A stretch of DNA of 64,000 nucleotides, taken from NCBI GenBank assembly GCA_963210315.1, contig OY723278.1, positions 1,054,001 through 1,118,000 of the forward strand, in the 5' to 3' direction. Of this stretch, positions 32,024-44,050 are shown piece by piece (position 1 is the first letter of the stretch; the number at the start of each line of letters is the position of its first letter). Under the pieces are notes generated by a model, which saw only the letters and a program-made list of their open reading frames with translations, was not told where the DNA came from and made no database searches. A program made the position numbers and the translations under genes. The stretch comes from Rhynchopus euleeides (Eukaryota; Euglenozoa; Diplonemea; Diplonemida; Diplonemidae).

Positions 32024-33291
32024 CAAAGCAAACACCCCTTTCTATTTGGTATCCCCTCCCTTTTCTGAAAGGCAGATCTGGCGCATGCGTGTGTTGTGTA
32101 GTGCAGCCTGCGCCAGGTTTGCTGAGAAGCCGGGGGAGGCATTGCATGTGCGTGATAGCCCCTCCTGCATCCCCTTCTTATGGTGGGGGGCACGCCCGCA
32201 ACGAAGGCGTGGGAGAGCTGAGCAAGAGGGCTGTTGGGCGGGGGCGGGGGGGGGTATATTATTGCACGGCTTCGACGAGAACCTGACCAGAGTTGCGCGC
32301 AAGGGGTGTCATTGTGGTTGTGAAACCATATGGTGCGGGGATGATACATAACGCACAGGTCACAGCGTGGCGAGTGGATGCGATTCTTGTTGAATGGCGC
32401 TGTTGGCAGAAGAGACTCGACCCGACGCTGCCAGGGAACCAGCGGGGCACGATCATGGTATTGTCAGTGTCGCAACTCACATACACTGCCTCGCCACTGT
32501 GACGAGTGCGTCGTGTGTTCGTACGCCTGGGAAGGCGTCCGAACTTCCGTATCTTGGAGGGAGGGGGAAGGGCGAGAAGAGAATATAAATGCGGCACTTC
32601 AGGCGGCCTCTCTTCTCAGCTAACTTACGATCACGATGTTTTGTGACTCCTTACTCAACACACCCTGCATTGTGAGGCCCAGCCTCTCGGGGAGGGCGCG
32701 GCACACACCTGAAAAGCGAATGCACCACACCTCACTTTTTTTTGGATGAGAATATCACAGGGTGCCACAGCCAATAATGGGTGTGACACCCCGAGAGTCG
32801 GGCTCTCGGCTGCACTCGGGGCCAAGCCTCAGGGGCTGGTTCTTCTGCTTTGGTTCTCAAAGCGAAACAGACCGAGTGGTGTGCCGAGCAGCACAGTCGT
32901 GGAACTGAAGGTCGTTCTCTGTGAAGGCCCGGGTGAATTGAAATGAAGAGAAGAGATACGACGAGAGCCAACACAGTTCTTTGAACGAACTCCGCCACAG
33001 CCTTCCACACACAGCTGGATGTGCAGTCGTTGCTAGGATCCGGACGCCAACCGAGTGTAGATCAAATAAAGGGAGCAACAGAATTTGGTGATTTTCAGAC
33101 ACAGAAACACCCGCCCCTCCCCAGCAGGTATCATACATCTGGAACAGCCTGAGTCGGACCGCTCCCTCCCTGGCTTCCCCCTGGCTGGAGGGAAAAATCA
33201 GAGGGAAATCACTGCATACAGTGACTGTACATACAGCATACATGCCTTCCTCAGCCCGACCCCAATCCTACCGTTCACCCTGAAACGCTTG
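32024..33291. other. Intergenic, no gene seen
   Basis: About 1.27 kb between the MsrB-like start and the next minus-strand stop. No supported gene or RNA. Confidence 0.5.
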
Positions 33292-34068
33292 CTACTCGTG
33301 AACTGAGCTTTGATTTAAGACAACAGGCGATCCTTCAGTGGATCCTATTTGCATGTGCAGGTCAACTGCATACATGCCCGTTGTGATCACCGGGCTTCCC
33401 TTGGAGGATATAGAGGTGGAGTTGTCCGTGCTCACTGGGCTCCCCGATTGGTTGCGCTCCAGCCGGCCTGCCTCCATGGTCAGCTGCATCTGAATCTTCT
33501 TGCGTGGCGACACCTTCGGCTGGTCCACAGCTGCAACGGCGAGAAGATCATCCGTACTGCTCGGTGGATCAACACGCAACTGCAGCGCAGGAGCCTGCGC
33601 TCCTGCGTGCATGGGAACAGGCAATGGAGAGGCGGTAATAGACGTGGCAATGGACTGGGCAGCACTTTGCCCCGACTGTTCTTTTGCCAGCGACTCCGTA
33701 TTGCTTGAGCACGAATTATGACTCTCGTTTGGTTGAGAGCCAAAAACATGTGAGAACTCTGTGGATTCCCGGCCGCCGTTCAGGAACGGCGTGACGAACT
33801 GCACCTTCGGCGTGGTGCTTTCATCAGTGGCTGAGCTCGTCCCCCTGGCCCTCGCAAGGGGGTTGGTGCACTCCCCGAGGCTGAGGCGTGCAACGGCTCT
33901 CCGCTTCTCTTCGCGCACCGCGCGGTGCGCCCACCACCCGAGGACCAGCATCACCACGGCACCAAACACAAGAAAGCAGCCCAACACAACCCCGACCAGC
34001 AACCGCTCGCCCGACAGGTCATCGTCCTGGGCTAGGGAGACGGGGAACCAGAATGTCTCGTTCGCCAT
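33292..34068 (-). CDS. Small single-pass membrane protein of unknown function
   Basis: Single exon, 258 aa, with a true ATG at 34068 only 3 nt after an acceptor-like GCAG. The first 21 residues are a short outside segment with one N-x-T site, not a cleaved signal. One hydrophobic helix spans about 23-46 (LLVGVVLGCFLVFGAVVM...) and is followed by a basic patch HRAVREEKRRAVAR, so the C-terminus is predicted to be cytosolic. The remaining ~190 residues are Ser/Thr/Pro/Gln-rich and probably disordered (SPRKK, many S-P and S/T clusters that could be phosphorylated). I do not recognise the family. Coding status rests on length, a clean TM signature and the start context. Confidence 0.6.
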   Translation of the reverse strand: MANETFWFPVSLAQDDDLSGERLLVGVVLGCFLVFGAVVMLVLGWWAHRAVREEKRRAVARLSLGECTNPLARARGTSSATDESTTPKVQFVTPFLNGGRESTEFSHVFGSQPNESHNSCSSNTESLAKEQSGQSAAQSIATSITASPLPVPMHAGAQAPALQLRVDPPSSTDDLLAVAAVDQPKVSPRKKIQMQLTMEAGRLERNQSGSPVSTDNSTSISSKGSPVITTGMYAVDLHMQIGSTEGSPVVLNQSSVHE

Positions 34069-34932
34069 TTACTGCGGCCAACCCTCCTCAGCCGATGGAT
34101 GAGGTCACCCCGTCTGGGAACAGAGGCGGCATTATCCTGTCAGTGCTGGTGTTGGTCCATGCCAAGGGGCGGGGGCGTGGGAGTGAAGCAGAAGAAAATA
34201 CAAACAGAGAAGGCTGAGTGGTGCAGGTCCACGACAATCAATGACTAGAGGGGAAGGGGTGAGGGGTGGGGGTGATCTGCTGCCAACTGTTTCCACCGGA
34301 AATGTGCAACATTGCGCCCCCCCCCCCTCTCAGATCGTGACTACGACTCAACGGCCGCATCGACAACTCTCGCTCTCTCAGGCAGATGACAAACCCAGAC
34401 CATCTGGACACGATCTGGCTCACTTCCCCGGCCACATTTTTTGTTGGATTGCTACCGATTCGCCCCGACCTCAAGAGGGGGGGCGGTGCCTTGGCGGGTC
34501 TAATTCACCACCACCACCATCTCCCCCCACACAACAGGCGCCAGTGCTGACAGGCCACTCCTGACTGCCCGGGCGCCGATAGGGCGTAGGGTGCGGTGGC
34601 GCGGCACACTGCTGCTGAGTCGAGCCCCAGCTCCAGCTGCCACCCCCAGCAGCCTTCTGGCCCCCCTCCTCCCCCAGCAGGAAGGCACCCGCGCCAAAGG
34701 GCTAGGGTGGGTCTGGCAAGAGAGTGTGGTCTCTCGCAGGCCCGACACACACAACATACGCCACACGCACCACAGGTCTCTCTCTTTCTCAGCCCGTCCT
34801 TCGGCCTCGAGGCCAACAGGCAACGCTGGCCGGAGGCTGAAATGAGGGATGTGGGGATGGGCCATCAGTCGCACCACGAGGGGTTTGCCCGAGCTGCACA
34901 GAAGAGTGGAAGTAGGGAGCGTGTCAGCCAGA
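34069..34932. other. Intergenic, likely includes the SF3B1 3' UTR
   Basis: About 860 bp. A minus-strand open frame of 189 codons (34500-35069) overlaps the true last SF3B1 exon in another frame and is not supported. Confidence 0.5.
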
Positions 34933-37900
34933 TCAGATGAAGACATCCAGCTCAGTGCAGCAGTACTGTGGAGGGGGGTGTACGTTGTGTTGAGATAGGC
35001 ATGGCAGAGACAGAGAGAGGTAGAGAGAGTACTGTCAATTGCTTTGCCATGCTCCCATCCACATCCCATCCATTATAAACACTCCAGCAATGTTTCCTAT
35101 ATTCTAGGGTCGAGAGAATTATGTGTGTGGCAGTGAAGAGTCGCATGAGAGAGTCCGTTCGGTGCGACCTGCACAACAAGAACAAAAATACTGATGCGCG
35201 GGTGTGTGTCTGACCGAATAGGGAAGCCCGCCATGCATGCAAGCCCCGCGGAATAGGTGGCATACCTTATTGCTCGCATCATCAGGGATCCGCGGGAAAG
35301 CCGGCACAAGGGCATCTTGTGCAGCAATATAGTTGTGATTATACAGCTTCCAGTACATCTCGCGAACCTGTGGGTGAGGTGAGGTGGAGGCGCGGAGGTG
35401 CCCCAAAACACGTTATAGGGGGCATGGCTGCGCTAGGCGCTAAGGCGTATATTATATACTCCGGAACACCACGTCTGTTGTCGGCCACCGACAGAGCACC
35501 ACCTTTGCGGTGGACAGCCCATGATCCGTCATCATGAGGCTGCAGCACAACATACCTTGCGGGCGGGGTGGAAGAGACCGGACAGCAGGTACTGGTGGAT
35601 CACGACAGGGCCGAGACACACCCGGCACGCCTCGATAGCCTGTGGGTGTGGGTGTGTGGCGTGGTTTGGGATATACCGGCGATGAAGGGGTCCAATGTGT
35701 GTGATAAGTGAATCAAGCAGCCCTCTTCCGCTTCACAGAAAGGGGGGAGGCCTGATAGGCCTGTTTGGCCACAGCAGATCCGTGCCAAAAGGAAAAGGCA
35801 TGTCGCACACGACGCACATGACAAGAGCTTCCCGCAGCGCATGCACAACATACCTCAACACACGAGTCGATGGTGCGCGGCAGGGTCTCGAAGATGTTGG
35901 GGAACACCAGGTTCAGCAGGTGGATGACAGCGGGCTCGCAGCCCATGCCTGCCACACCCAGGGCCATGTGGCGCACGATGTTGCACCCCATCTGCCTGTG
36001 GATGATGTCTCTGTCCATCAGCGCGTCCTCCAGGAGCGGCAGCACTGCATAGCAGTAGTCCTTTGCAAGCTCGCGGATGTATTCGAACATAAAGGAGAGC
36101 GCCTTGAGCACACCCCGCTGGATGTTGGTTTCAGGCGCACGGTATTCGTTAATCAGGAGAGGGACGACTGTGGGGCAGTGGGGCAGTGAGGCGGGTCCGG
36201 GCAGTTGCGACAGCAAGGGAAAATGGGGGCGGTCAAGTAGAAGAAAACTGTGCCACACAGCGGGCACAACGGGAACGGCACTCACCTCCTAATATGCTGG
36301 CATCGGGGAACACAACAAGGTGATGTTAATGTGGGCTGTCACTCTGGGACCTGCCCGACTGCCCTGTCATATGGCCTGTGTGTTGCATACCGGTGAAGGG
36401 GCGGCACGTCTCTGCAACGATTGCAATTGCAACTGTTGTGCACACACGCTCCGTACGATCTTGCACCTGTTGGGGATAAGGCATGAGTGAGGAGGTGTGA
36501 GTGCAAGGCAGATGATATCTCTCTCACGGGAGAGCAGAAAATCTGAAGGCTGAACCCTCAGTGACAATAGGCAATGGTTCATGATAACCACCTCAGTACG
36601 AAGACCGGGCAAAACAAAAACAACCCCACAGCCTGATGAGGAGGTTACATTTGTCACCCCAGCGCTGTCTGCTATCTTTTTTGACACTGACAGGAGGACT
36701 TGTTGCAGTAAAAAAGACATCCGGCACAGACCGGCCTGCGATGCACCATCTTTTCATCCCCCACCAAGCTGATGCACAAGTCTGCCCCCATACCTGCAGG
36801 TTGTTGAGGAGAAGGTTCATCACATCCATGGGGCCGATTGCCGCAGCGATGTAACCGAACGTGTTGACAGCCGCACGGCGGATAGCCTTCTTATGCGCAG
36901 TCAGAAGGCGCAGCAGCTCCTGCGCAACACGGCTCCAATACCGCACAGACACACCCTGTTGTCGGGGTTGGTGGTTGATGCGATGGGGTGGGGGGGGGGG
37001 CACCGCATATCACGACATGACCACCCACGAGCGAACACCGTGGGGACAACACACACCCTCCACTGACCCCCCACCCTCACCACCCCTCATCAAACCGCAG
37101 CAATCACATTGGCAATGCTATAAACCCACAAGGCATACCTCGTAGCCCCTGTCCGCAATACGACCCACCAGGTCGACGCAGTGCTCCTGCACCTTCTCGT
37201 GACGGTTGGTGAGGATGGGCGTCAAGCGTGGCAGGAGGTCTGACACGGGGGGGCGCATCTTGTGCATCCCCACCACGCTCACGATGCCCTTGATGGCAGA
37301 CAGGATCGACCCGAGCACCTCGGGCTTCTCCTCCGACAGAGACTCGTAGAACACCTCGCCCAGGCGCCCCAGCAGGTCGTCTTCCTCGCAGGTCTTCATG
37401 ACCTTGCAGATGCGCGCCACGAGGTCCGCAGCCTGCATCCGCACAGCAGGGGGCGGGAGGCTGAGGCGATGCCGCACCGTCCCCGCGATCTGGGGAAGGT
37501 AGGGCTGGATACGGGGGCCCAGGGCGGTGACGACAGCGGCAAATCCGTTCAGCATCGCATCGCCGTAGCCGTCGAGGGTCTCCCCGATCTCATCCCCGCT
37601 GCTGGTGAAGGCGTAGAGGAGCCCGTCCATCAGCTTCTGCTCCAGGTTGCTGTCGATGTCGACAGCGCCGAGGGATTCCATGACGCGTTGGATGGTCTCC
37701 ATCACCATCTTGCGGTAGGCCTCGTGCTCATCCTTCAGGTCGTCGACAATCTTCGAGATGATCTCCATTGCACCAACCTTGTTTGCGATCTCCACCGTCG
37801 CCTCCACAAGCGCTGTCGCGCTGGAGTGATCCGCCGCCGTCCGCTTGACCCAGAAATTTTTGAAAAACTCCGGGATGATCTTCGCCTTGATGAAGTCACG

Positions 37901-39829
37901 CGACACCCCGTCGGTCGCAACGCACTGCTTGATCACCTTCAGCACAATACGCTTCATCTCCGAGTCGGGCGAACGCATCTCCTCCGTCAGCTTCGGGACA
38001 ATCTCATCGGTATACCTCTTCGAAGCCTCCCGGCTCATCAGGGGGATGATGTACCCTATCGCCTTCAGGAAGGCTGCCAGGGGCTTCCCGCGGAGGTTAT
38101 GGGCACCCTCCCACAGGGGGCGCAGCACAGGGTAGAACGCTTCTTCACCGTAGGGTGCGGCTGCCTCGGCAAGCGATGCGATGGCGAGGCCTGCCATGGT
38201 GCGCACCTTCTGCTGGGCGTCGACAAGGCCACCCTGAATGGACTCTACCAGGTCTTTGAGGTGGGGCTGGACGCCGCATCCCATGAGGATGGCAATCTGC
38301 TGCACGATCTTGATCCCCGTATGCCGTGCCAGCCAGGAGTTCTTCGACTTGCAGATCGCCCGGAGGAATGGGAGCATCGAGGGGATGCCCAGGGCAGAGG
38401 TGACAACCGCGATGGCCCGGGCAGTCACATTCCTGACGTATTCATCTGTGTTGTCGCAGTCGTCGCTCATCGCCTTGATCATGGTGACAAGCCCTGCCGC
38501 CTTCGCGAGGTTTGAGATGATCTCCCGCCCCTCCGCACGCGTGACATAGTCGTTATCGATAAGCATCGGCGAGGTCACCACCAGGATTTTAAAGGCAAAC
38601 GGGCGGATGAGATGGTCCAGCTTATACATAATCCTCCCGAGCAGCTTCACCACAACGTGCCTCTGCTGATCCTCCAGGTCCTCCACCATCAGGATCGGAA
38701 GGATCTTGCCGCAGAGACGCTCCGCACCCAGCCACTGCGCCTTCTCTGTGAGGGACTTCGTCGCGCTCTTCCTCTGCTGGGGGTTGCCGTTCTTAATCTT
38801 GAGGAGAAGCTGCAGGACGAGGATGTCCTTCCGTTCATCCTTCGACATCTCATGGTCGGGCCGCGGCTGCACCAGCGCACCGAACAGCTGGTAGTCATGC
38901 TGATCCCTCAGCGACGGCAGGTCGGGACCCAGATCCACCACATCAATCCTCGGCGCCTGCATGGGCGACTCCTCCTCCATAAACGCAGGCGTCTCATCCG
39001 CCTTTGTCGGGTCGTACTTCCGCGCAGGGGTGATCGGCTTATACGACGCAGGCTGCGGGACAACAGCATAGCCCTCCGAGGGGAGGAGGTCGTCCAGCTC
39101 CTCGTCGGAGTAAGGCTTGTTCCTGCCGCGCATCTCCACGACACGCCTCATCTGCTGCGTGGCATCCGCACCCGCTGCGGCAAGCGGGGTTGCCCCCATA
39201 AAGCCCATAGGCGTTGCGCCGGTGAAGCCCATCGGAGTTGCGCCGGTCATCCCGGTGGGGGTTGCGCCCATGGCACCGCCGGGTGTGACGCCACCGCCTG
39301 CCGCTGGGGTCTGTTCCGCGCTGTCCCACTTTGTGTGCTTCGGGGTGGGCATGGCGCCGCCACCCGCATCCCACTTCATCGAGGGCGTGTGGACCGGGGT
39401 TGCGTCCCACGCGGCAGCACCACCGGCAGCAGGGGTAGCATCCCAGTCGGGGCGGGTCGGGGTCTCGGTAGGACGGAGAGGCGTGGCCATCTCGTTGCCC
39501 CAGCGGGAGGGTGTGGGAGTCGGCGCGTCACCCCCGCCTCGGAAGCCCGTCTGAGGGGTTGCTGGCGCATCCCACCTCCGCCTGGAAGGCGTCGGCGTGG
39601 CACCCCCAGCGTCACCATCCTTCCACTTCCCCGTGGTAGGGGTGTCCCACTTGTTGGAGCGCGGGGTGGCAGGTGCCTCCAGAGGGGCATCCCAATCAGA
39701 CTTAGCCCCATCCCCCTCCGCAGGTGCCGAGGTGTCCCACCTGCTCTTCTTCTTCGCCGGGGCTGCGGCAGGTGCCTCAGCGGCTGCTTCATCCGCTGGC
39801 CTCTTCTCGCCTGACTCCTTCGACGACAT
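34933..39829 (-). CDS. SF3B1: Splicing factor 3B subunit 1 (U2 snRNP, HEAT repeats)
   Basis: Seven exons: 37139-39829 (ATG at 39829), 36794-36955, 36391-36466, 35854-36167, 35556-35639, 35266-35367 and 34933-34965. All donors are GTATG and all phases close, giving 1,153 aa (human 1,304). SF3B1 clamps the branch helix and U2 snRNA in the spliceosome. The N-terminus has KKKSRWD and many WDxTP/TP motifs, with an ATPMGF repeat at about 189-215. HEAT repeats follow; the QQKVRT segment keeps Lys541, equivalent to human K700. [37 protein letters not shown] and [18 protein letters not shown] confirm the C-terminal repeats. The final exon is only 33 nt and encodes [10 protein letters not shown] plus stop, matching human YIRYELDYIL. 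The frame opens at 39844 with TTG; the ATG at 39829 is used. Confidence 0.97.
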
Positions 39830-40342
39830 GGTGCGGCGGGTCAAGGGTGTTGGTGTAGAGAGGGGGAGGGGGGGGGGGGGGGAACCTGGCCCCTACCTCC
39901 CGTCCCGTCGACCGCGACCCCGCCCCACCCCCGCCCGGTTGGACTGCCGGCAGGGGGGTGGTCGGACTGGAGGCCTCGATCTCCTGGCGTGGGGTGATGT
40001 GAGTGGCATGGGATCGGGTGCAGCGGTGAATAGAAAGGCGGAAGCGGGGGGTTCCTGAAGGGAAGGCGGATAGACTGGAGCAGGAGGAGTAAAAACGATC
40101 TGTGCCCCCGCTGGATCGTGAAGTGACGGCAAAAAAGAGAAGATGGTGTTTGTCACACAACTATCTTTGTCAAAGTGACAAGCGCCTTGATGTGTGCGAA
40201 ACAGGAGGCAACAATTCAAGTGCCGCCGACAGTTACTTGTCGGAAAGCAGAGCCCTTGCTGTGTACACCACTCCGCGGCCTCATGAAGTGGTGGGAGTGG
40301 GATAGCAAAGACCAGTACAAGCCACAGAGAGGTTCCGCAAGT
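39830..40342. other. Intergenic between SF3B1 start and the hAT element
   Basis: About 510 bp with a G run near 39868-39881. No gene seen. It ends in the 8-bp target duplication CCGCAAGT (40335-40342). Confidence 0.5.
40335..40342. repeat. Target-site duplication, left copy (CCGCAAGT)
   Basis: Identical to 44066-44073 and immediately outside the left terminal inverted repeat. Confidence 0.92.
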
Positions 40343-40357
40343 CAGGGGATAAGATAG
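40343..40357 (+). repeat. hAT left terminal inverted repeat
   Basis: CAGGGGATAAGATAG; pairs with 44051-44065 with one mismatch. Confidence 0.9.
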
Positions 40358-40789
40358 GTCTGGTTTTCCGGTTTTCAAAACCAGGGTTTCCCGGTTCCCG
40401 GTTTTCTGAAAAAAAAAAAAAGGCCGGTCTCATTTTTGGCGTTTTTTTTGTAACTTTGGGACAGTAAAACAGTCAGAAAAAACGCCAGAAAAAAATAGAA
40501 AGTGACCCCATCGTGATCCGCACGGAGCTCAAATAGTCCAAAGAAGGCAGAGAAGCGGAGAAGAAAAAATGGACCTAGCGGGTGGCCCGGTGGGTGGTGA
40601 TGCCCTCGTCATGCAGGTCTCTTCTGTTTTGAAGTTTCGAGATCCTCCATTGTGTGATGGTCCCGCAGAACTGGCACAGAACCGTCCTCCGTAGGGATCA
40701 CACCGAGCCTTCACATGTCAGGTGTCTGACTGGTGGCACCCACGACACACCCACACCCCCACGCGCCTGCAGGCATACTGTAAGAAGAT

Positions 40790-43690
40790 ATGTCAAAGCG
40801 GAGAGCGCATCAGGCCCAGCTGGGCGCGTTTGGCTTTGCATCGCAGAGGGCGGTGCGGGGGACGGTGCAGGAGGTGGGCGGGCCGCAGTATCACACTGGG
40901 TATGACCAGTGGAAGGCGGGCAAGTACCCCGGGCAAGACCGATATGCCAACTTGCACGCCTTCCTCTGCAACCAGTGCTCGATCCGCGGCTTCAGCAACC
41001 ACCAAGCCGCCTCAAACAGGCACCTTGTCGCGCTGTGCAAGGCATTCGATGCTCTTGCTCGCGCGGACGACGAGGTGGCACCTCATATGAGGAAGCCCCT
41101 GAGTAGCCTCGTCAAACTGGCAAAGACAAAGGCAGACGAAATGCCGTTGGTGGAGAGCGAGGCCGTGCCGGCGCCTGCCCCGACACAGCAGGCCCCAGCC
41201 CTCGTCGCAGATCTTGCGATTGCACGGCAAGTTGAGGTCGAGATGGCAGCTGATGATAATGCGGAGAGATCAGCTGAAGCTCTGGAGGCCGCGATCGCCA
41301 ATGAGCGCCAACGCGCGAGGGGCTACACCACCACCCCCGTGCGCAACTCCAACGACTGCCTGTACCCTTCCCTCCACAAGCACGAGGTCTACGCCTACGT
41401 GGAGGCAAAGTTGATGGCGCAGTACGCGGGGCCCGTCGGCTTGGATGCGCCTGCCGAGCCCTTCCCCCGCGCCAGCGAGATGGTGCATGTCCCGGAGGAC
41501 ATCCAGGGGGACAGCCGGGTGATGGGAATGCTGCGCGAATCCCACGCGTGGGCAAAACCCACACCCGAGGGGCTGGCGTGCCGCGCTTGCTTTGACGCAA
41601 GCAAGCGCGGTGTCTTCGTCGGGCGGTGCCTGCCATGGAATGAGGTGAAGAGCCGCTTCACCTCCCGCGCGAAGGAGCACACCGAGGCAACGAGACAGAA
41701 GCACACCGAGAAGTGGGCACAGTGGCTGGCAAGAGAAGACTCGGTGCGCCGACATGGGACTGCAGGAGAGATCCGCTCCACAGCTCACCAGAGGGCCTGG
41801 GTCAACTCTAAGGTGAAGCAGCTTCAGAACACCGAGATGCTCTGCCGCCTGCTGCACGACGTACAGTACTGTTGCAGCAACAACGAAGCCCTCACGACGA
41901 CCCTCGCATCCCTCCGCGTGCGTGACAGCTACACTTCCCCAGAAGTAAAGTCTTTCAATGCTACATACCACAACCTCACCTCGAACACAATCTACGACGA
42001 AGTAGTGGGTCTGATGGCAAGCCACGCCATGGCGGAAGTGAAGCACAAGATTGAAAGATCCCCGTTCGTATCCATCATCACGGACGAGACGCAGGATGTG
42101 ACACGCCAATCGCAATTTTGCATCCTGATCCGGGTCATCGACCCAACCACCTTTGATACCAACGAACTGTTCTGGCGCATGACTCCGCTGAACACATCAC
42201 AGACTGCGACAAACATCACAGATTTCTTGATTCAACAACTCGACGACCTTGGCGACGGTTTCTGGAACAAGATGCTTGCGTTTGCGTCGGATTCGTGCAA
42301 CACCATGGGCGGGAGTCGTAAGGGTGTTCAGTTGCAGGTGAAGGTACGGAAAGCACCGTACTCCTTCTGGGCGGCTTGTCGGGCGCATGCACTCAATCTT
42401 GTTGCGATGCACACTGCCAAGGACCACCCTGTCATCCGCGCAAGCTACGACCTTGTCTCCAGCACGTTTGCCTTGCTGTACAGGGGTGCTGGGAATGGCA
42501 CAGGCAAACTCCGGTGCTTTCGGGAATGCATGTCCGCTTTGGAGAGGATCGATGGCTTCGGGTTCTGGCGTGAGCGCGACTTGTGCAGTGTTGGAGACAC
42601 CCGCTGGTGTTCGCATGAGCGTTGTGCGCAGAGTCTGACTGACTGCCTCAAAGGGGTGGTCATGTGTATCAACAAGCTGGATCATGAGAAGGCAGTTGCC
42701 CTGCGTGCGGTGTACCAGGAGAGCAGCACCCTCGTCGGGTTATTCCTGATGCGGGAGGTGATGCACTGTCTTGGCGCCTTCTCGCGGTGCATACAGCATG
42801 CAAGCCTGTGTTTCGGTGATCTCCCTCGCATCGCGACACACTATGCATGCAAGATCGGAAAGCTGTTAGAACGACCCGACCTGTCTCCGACCTACGCATC
42901 CTGCTGGATACTGATCAATGACGCCCGGCCTTCTTGCCCTCCCATCACGGAGGAGTTCGTGGCACAGTATCACGAGCAGTACGCAAAGCCCTACCTCCGT
43001 ACCCTGAAGGAGGAGATCGAGGGGCTGATGGATGACTTCGGGGTGCTTGCAGCATTCTCTGTGTATGATCCCTGGTGCCCCGACTTCGACAACGCAGCAG
43101 CAGCGGCACAGAAGCTCAAAGCACTTTGCGATCATTTCTGCGAGCCCAAGGTGATGACATTTGAGGATGCCGACGGGGTGCAGAAGGAGACGGAACCGAG
43201 TGCACCGTACTTCCCGGCCGAAGAGCGGGGTCTGCTGGAGTTGGAGCTGGCCAACGTGCGAATGAAGCTGAAGGAGACCGCACAAACACAGGAGGATACC
43301 CGCAGCCGCAGATTCAGCACTCTCATCAAAGCATTCTTGAAGAATCAGCTGAACCGTCTCGCCTTCCCGCACACCTCGCGTCTCCTGCAGATTGTGCTGA
43401 CCATCCCCTTGTCGACAAGTAGTGCTGAGCGGATGTTCTCCAAGCTCCGCATCATCAAGAACAGGCTCAGCAACCGTATGGGCGACGCCAAGCTGCAGAA
43501 CACGCTGGCCATCTGTATGGAGGGTAGTGTCACTCCGGACGGGATTCCGGAAGCGGCGCTCCGTCAGTACGTGGACGCATTCACATCGGAAGAACGAAAG
43601 CTCAGCTACTGTCCCTTCGGGGAGCTGCGGGCGGCACAGCAACACGCCACTGCTGTTCGGCAGAGCCTGGCACAACCATGGTGGGTGTGA
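40790..43690 (+). CDS. hAT transposase
   Basis: 966 aa, single exon, the only supported plus-strand CDS. Near the N-terminus is a BED-like finger, C60-x2-C63-x7-H71-x6-H78, for DNA binding. The RNase H-like core shows the first two catalytic acids at Asp432 (SIITDETQD) and Asp501 (FASDSCNTMGG), spaced about 70 residues as in hAT enzymes. The third acid is expected in the C-terminal half. RWCSHERC marks the conserved RW block. The C-terminal dimerisation motif is about 875-900 (STSSAERMFSKLRIIKNRLS followed by NRM), the most diagnostic hAT feature. No stop or frameshift is seen, so the enzyme may be functional. Codon use is GC-rich like the host genes. Confidence 0.93.
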   Translation: MSKRRAHQAQLGAFGFASQRAVRGTVQEVGGPQYHTGYDQWKAGKYPGQDRYANLHAFLCNQCSIRGFSNHQAASNRHLVALCKAFDALARADDEVAPHMRKPLSSLVKLAKTKADEMPLVESEAVPAPAPTQQAPALVADLAIARQVEVEMAADDNAERSAEALEAAIANERQRARGYTTTPVRNSNDCLYPSLHKHEVYAYVEAKLMAQYAGPVGLDAPAEPFPRASEMVHVPEDIQGDSRVMGMLRESHAWAKPTPEGLACRACFDASKRGVFVGRCLPWNEVKSRFTSRAKEHTEATRQKHTEKWAQWLAREDSVRRHGTAGEIRSTAHQRAWVNSKVKQLQNTEMLCRLLHDVQYCCSNNEALTTTLASLRVRDSYTSPEVKSFNATYHNLTSNTIYDEVVGLMASHAMAEVKHKIERSPFVSIITDETQDVTRQSQFCILIRVIDPTTFDTNELFWRMTPLNTSQTATNITDFLIQQLDDLGDGFWNKMLAFASDSCNTMGGSRKGVQLQVKVRKAPYSFWAACRAHALNLVAMHTAKDHPVIRASYDLVSSTFALLYRGAGNGTGKLRCFRECMSALERIDGFGFWRERDLCSVGDTRWCSHERCAQSLTDCLKGVVMCINKLDHEKAVALRAVYQESSTLVGLFLMREVMHCLGAFSRCIQHASLCFGDLPRIATHYACKIGKLLERPDLSPTYASCWILINDARPSCPPITEEFVAQYHEQYAKPYLRTLKEEIEGLMDDFGVLAAFSVYDPWCPDFDNAAAAAQKLKALCDHFCEPKVMTFEDADGVQKETEPSAPYFPAEERGLLELELANVRMKLKETAQTQEDTRSRRFSTLIKAFLKNQLNRLAFPHTSRLLQIVLTIPLSTSSAERMFSKLRIIKNRLSNRMGDAKLQNTLAICMEGSVTPDGIPEAALRQYVDAFTSEERKLSYCPFGELRAAQQHATAVRQSLAQPWWV

Positions 43691-44050
43691 TCCTGAGTCG
43701 GTTGGTGCCGGGGCTCGTGCGCCCCCCCCCCCCCTCCCCGCCGGCTCACTCCGCCGCCCCCCCCGCCCCCGTCCTCCTCCCTTCCTCTCTGCTTCCCCCT
43801 CCCCTGACCTCTTGCCCCGCCCCTTAGAGCATTGTTGTTTGTGTTGTGCATGTCTTTGTGCTAAGAGTTCGTAGAAGAAAAAGTAGAACCTGCTGCGCTT
43901 GCCCCACCAAGCAGCCTCAGTACGACAGGACGCGCGCAGGCACCGGGCCTCTCAGATTCTGGGAGGGTTTGCGCGGGTCGCGCGCGCCGAAGGCGCGCGC
44001 GAAAAATTTTCAAAACCAGAAAAACCGGGAAACGGCGCCAGAAAAAAAGT

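Noticed and set aside
36172..36390. Possible extra mini-exon of SF3B1 near 36290
   Set aside because: Direct joining of 36391 to 36167 restores the family sequence [12 protein letters not shown] in phase; any extra piece adds a stop.
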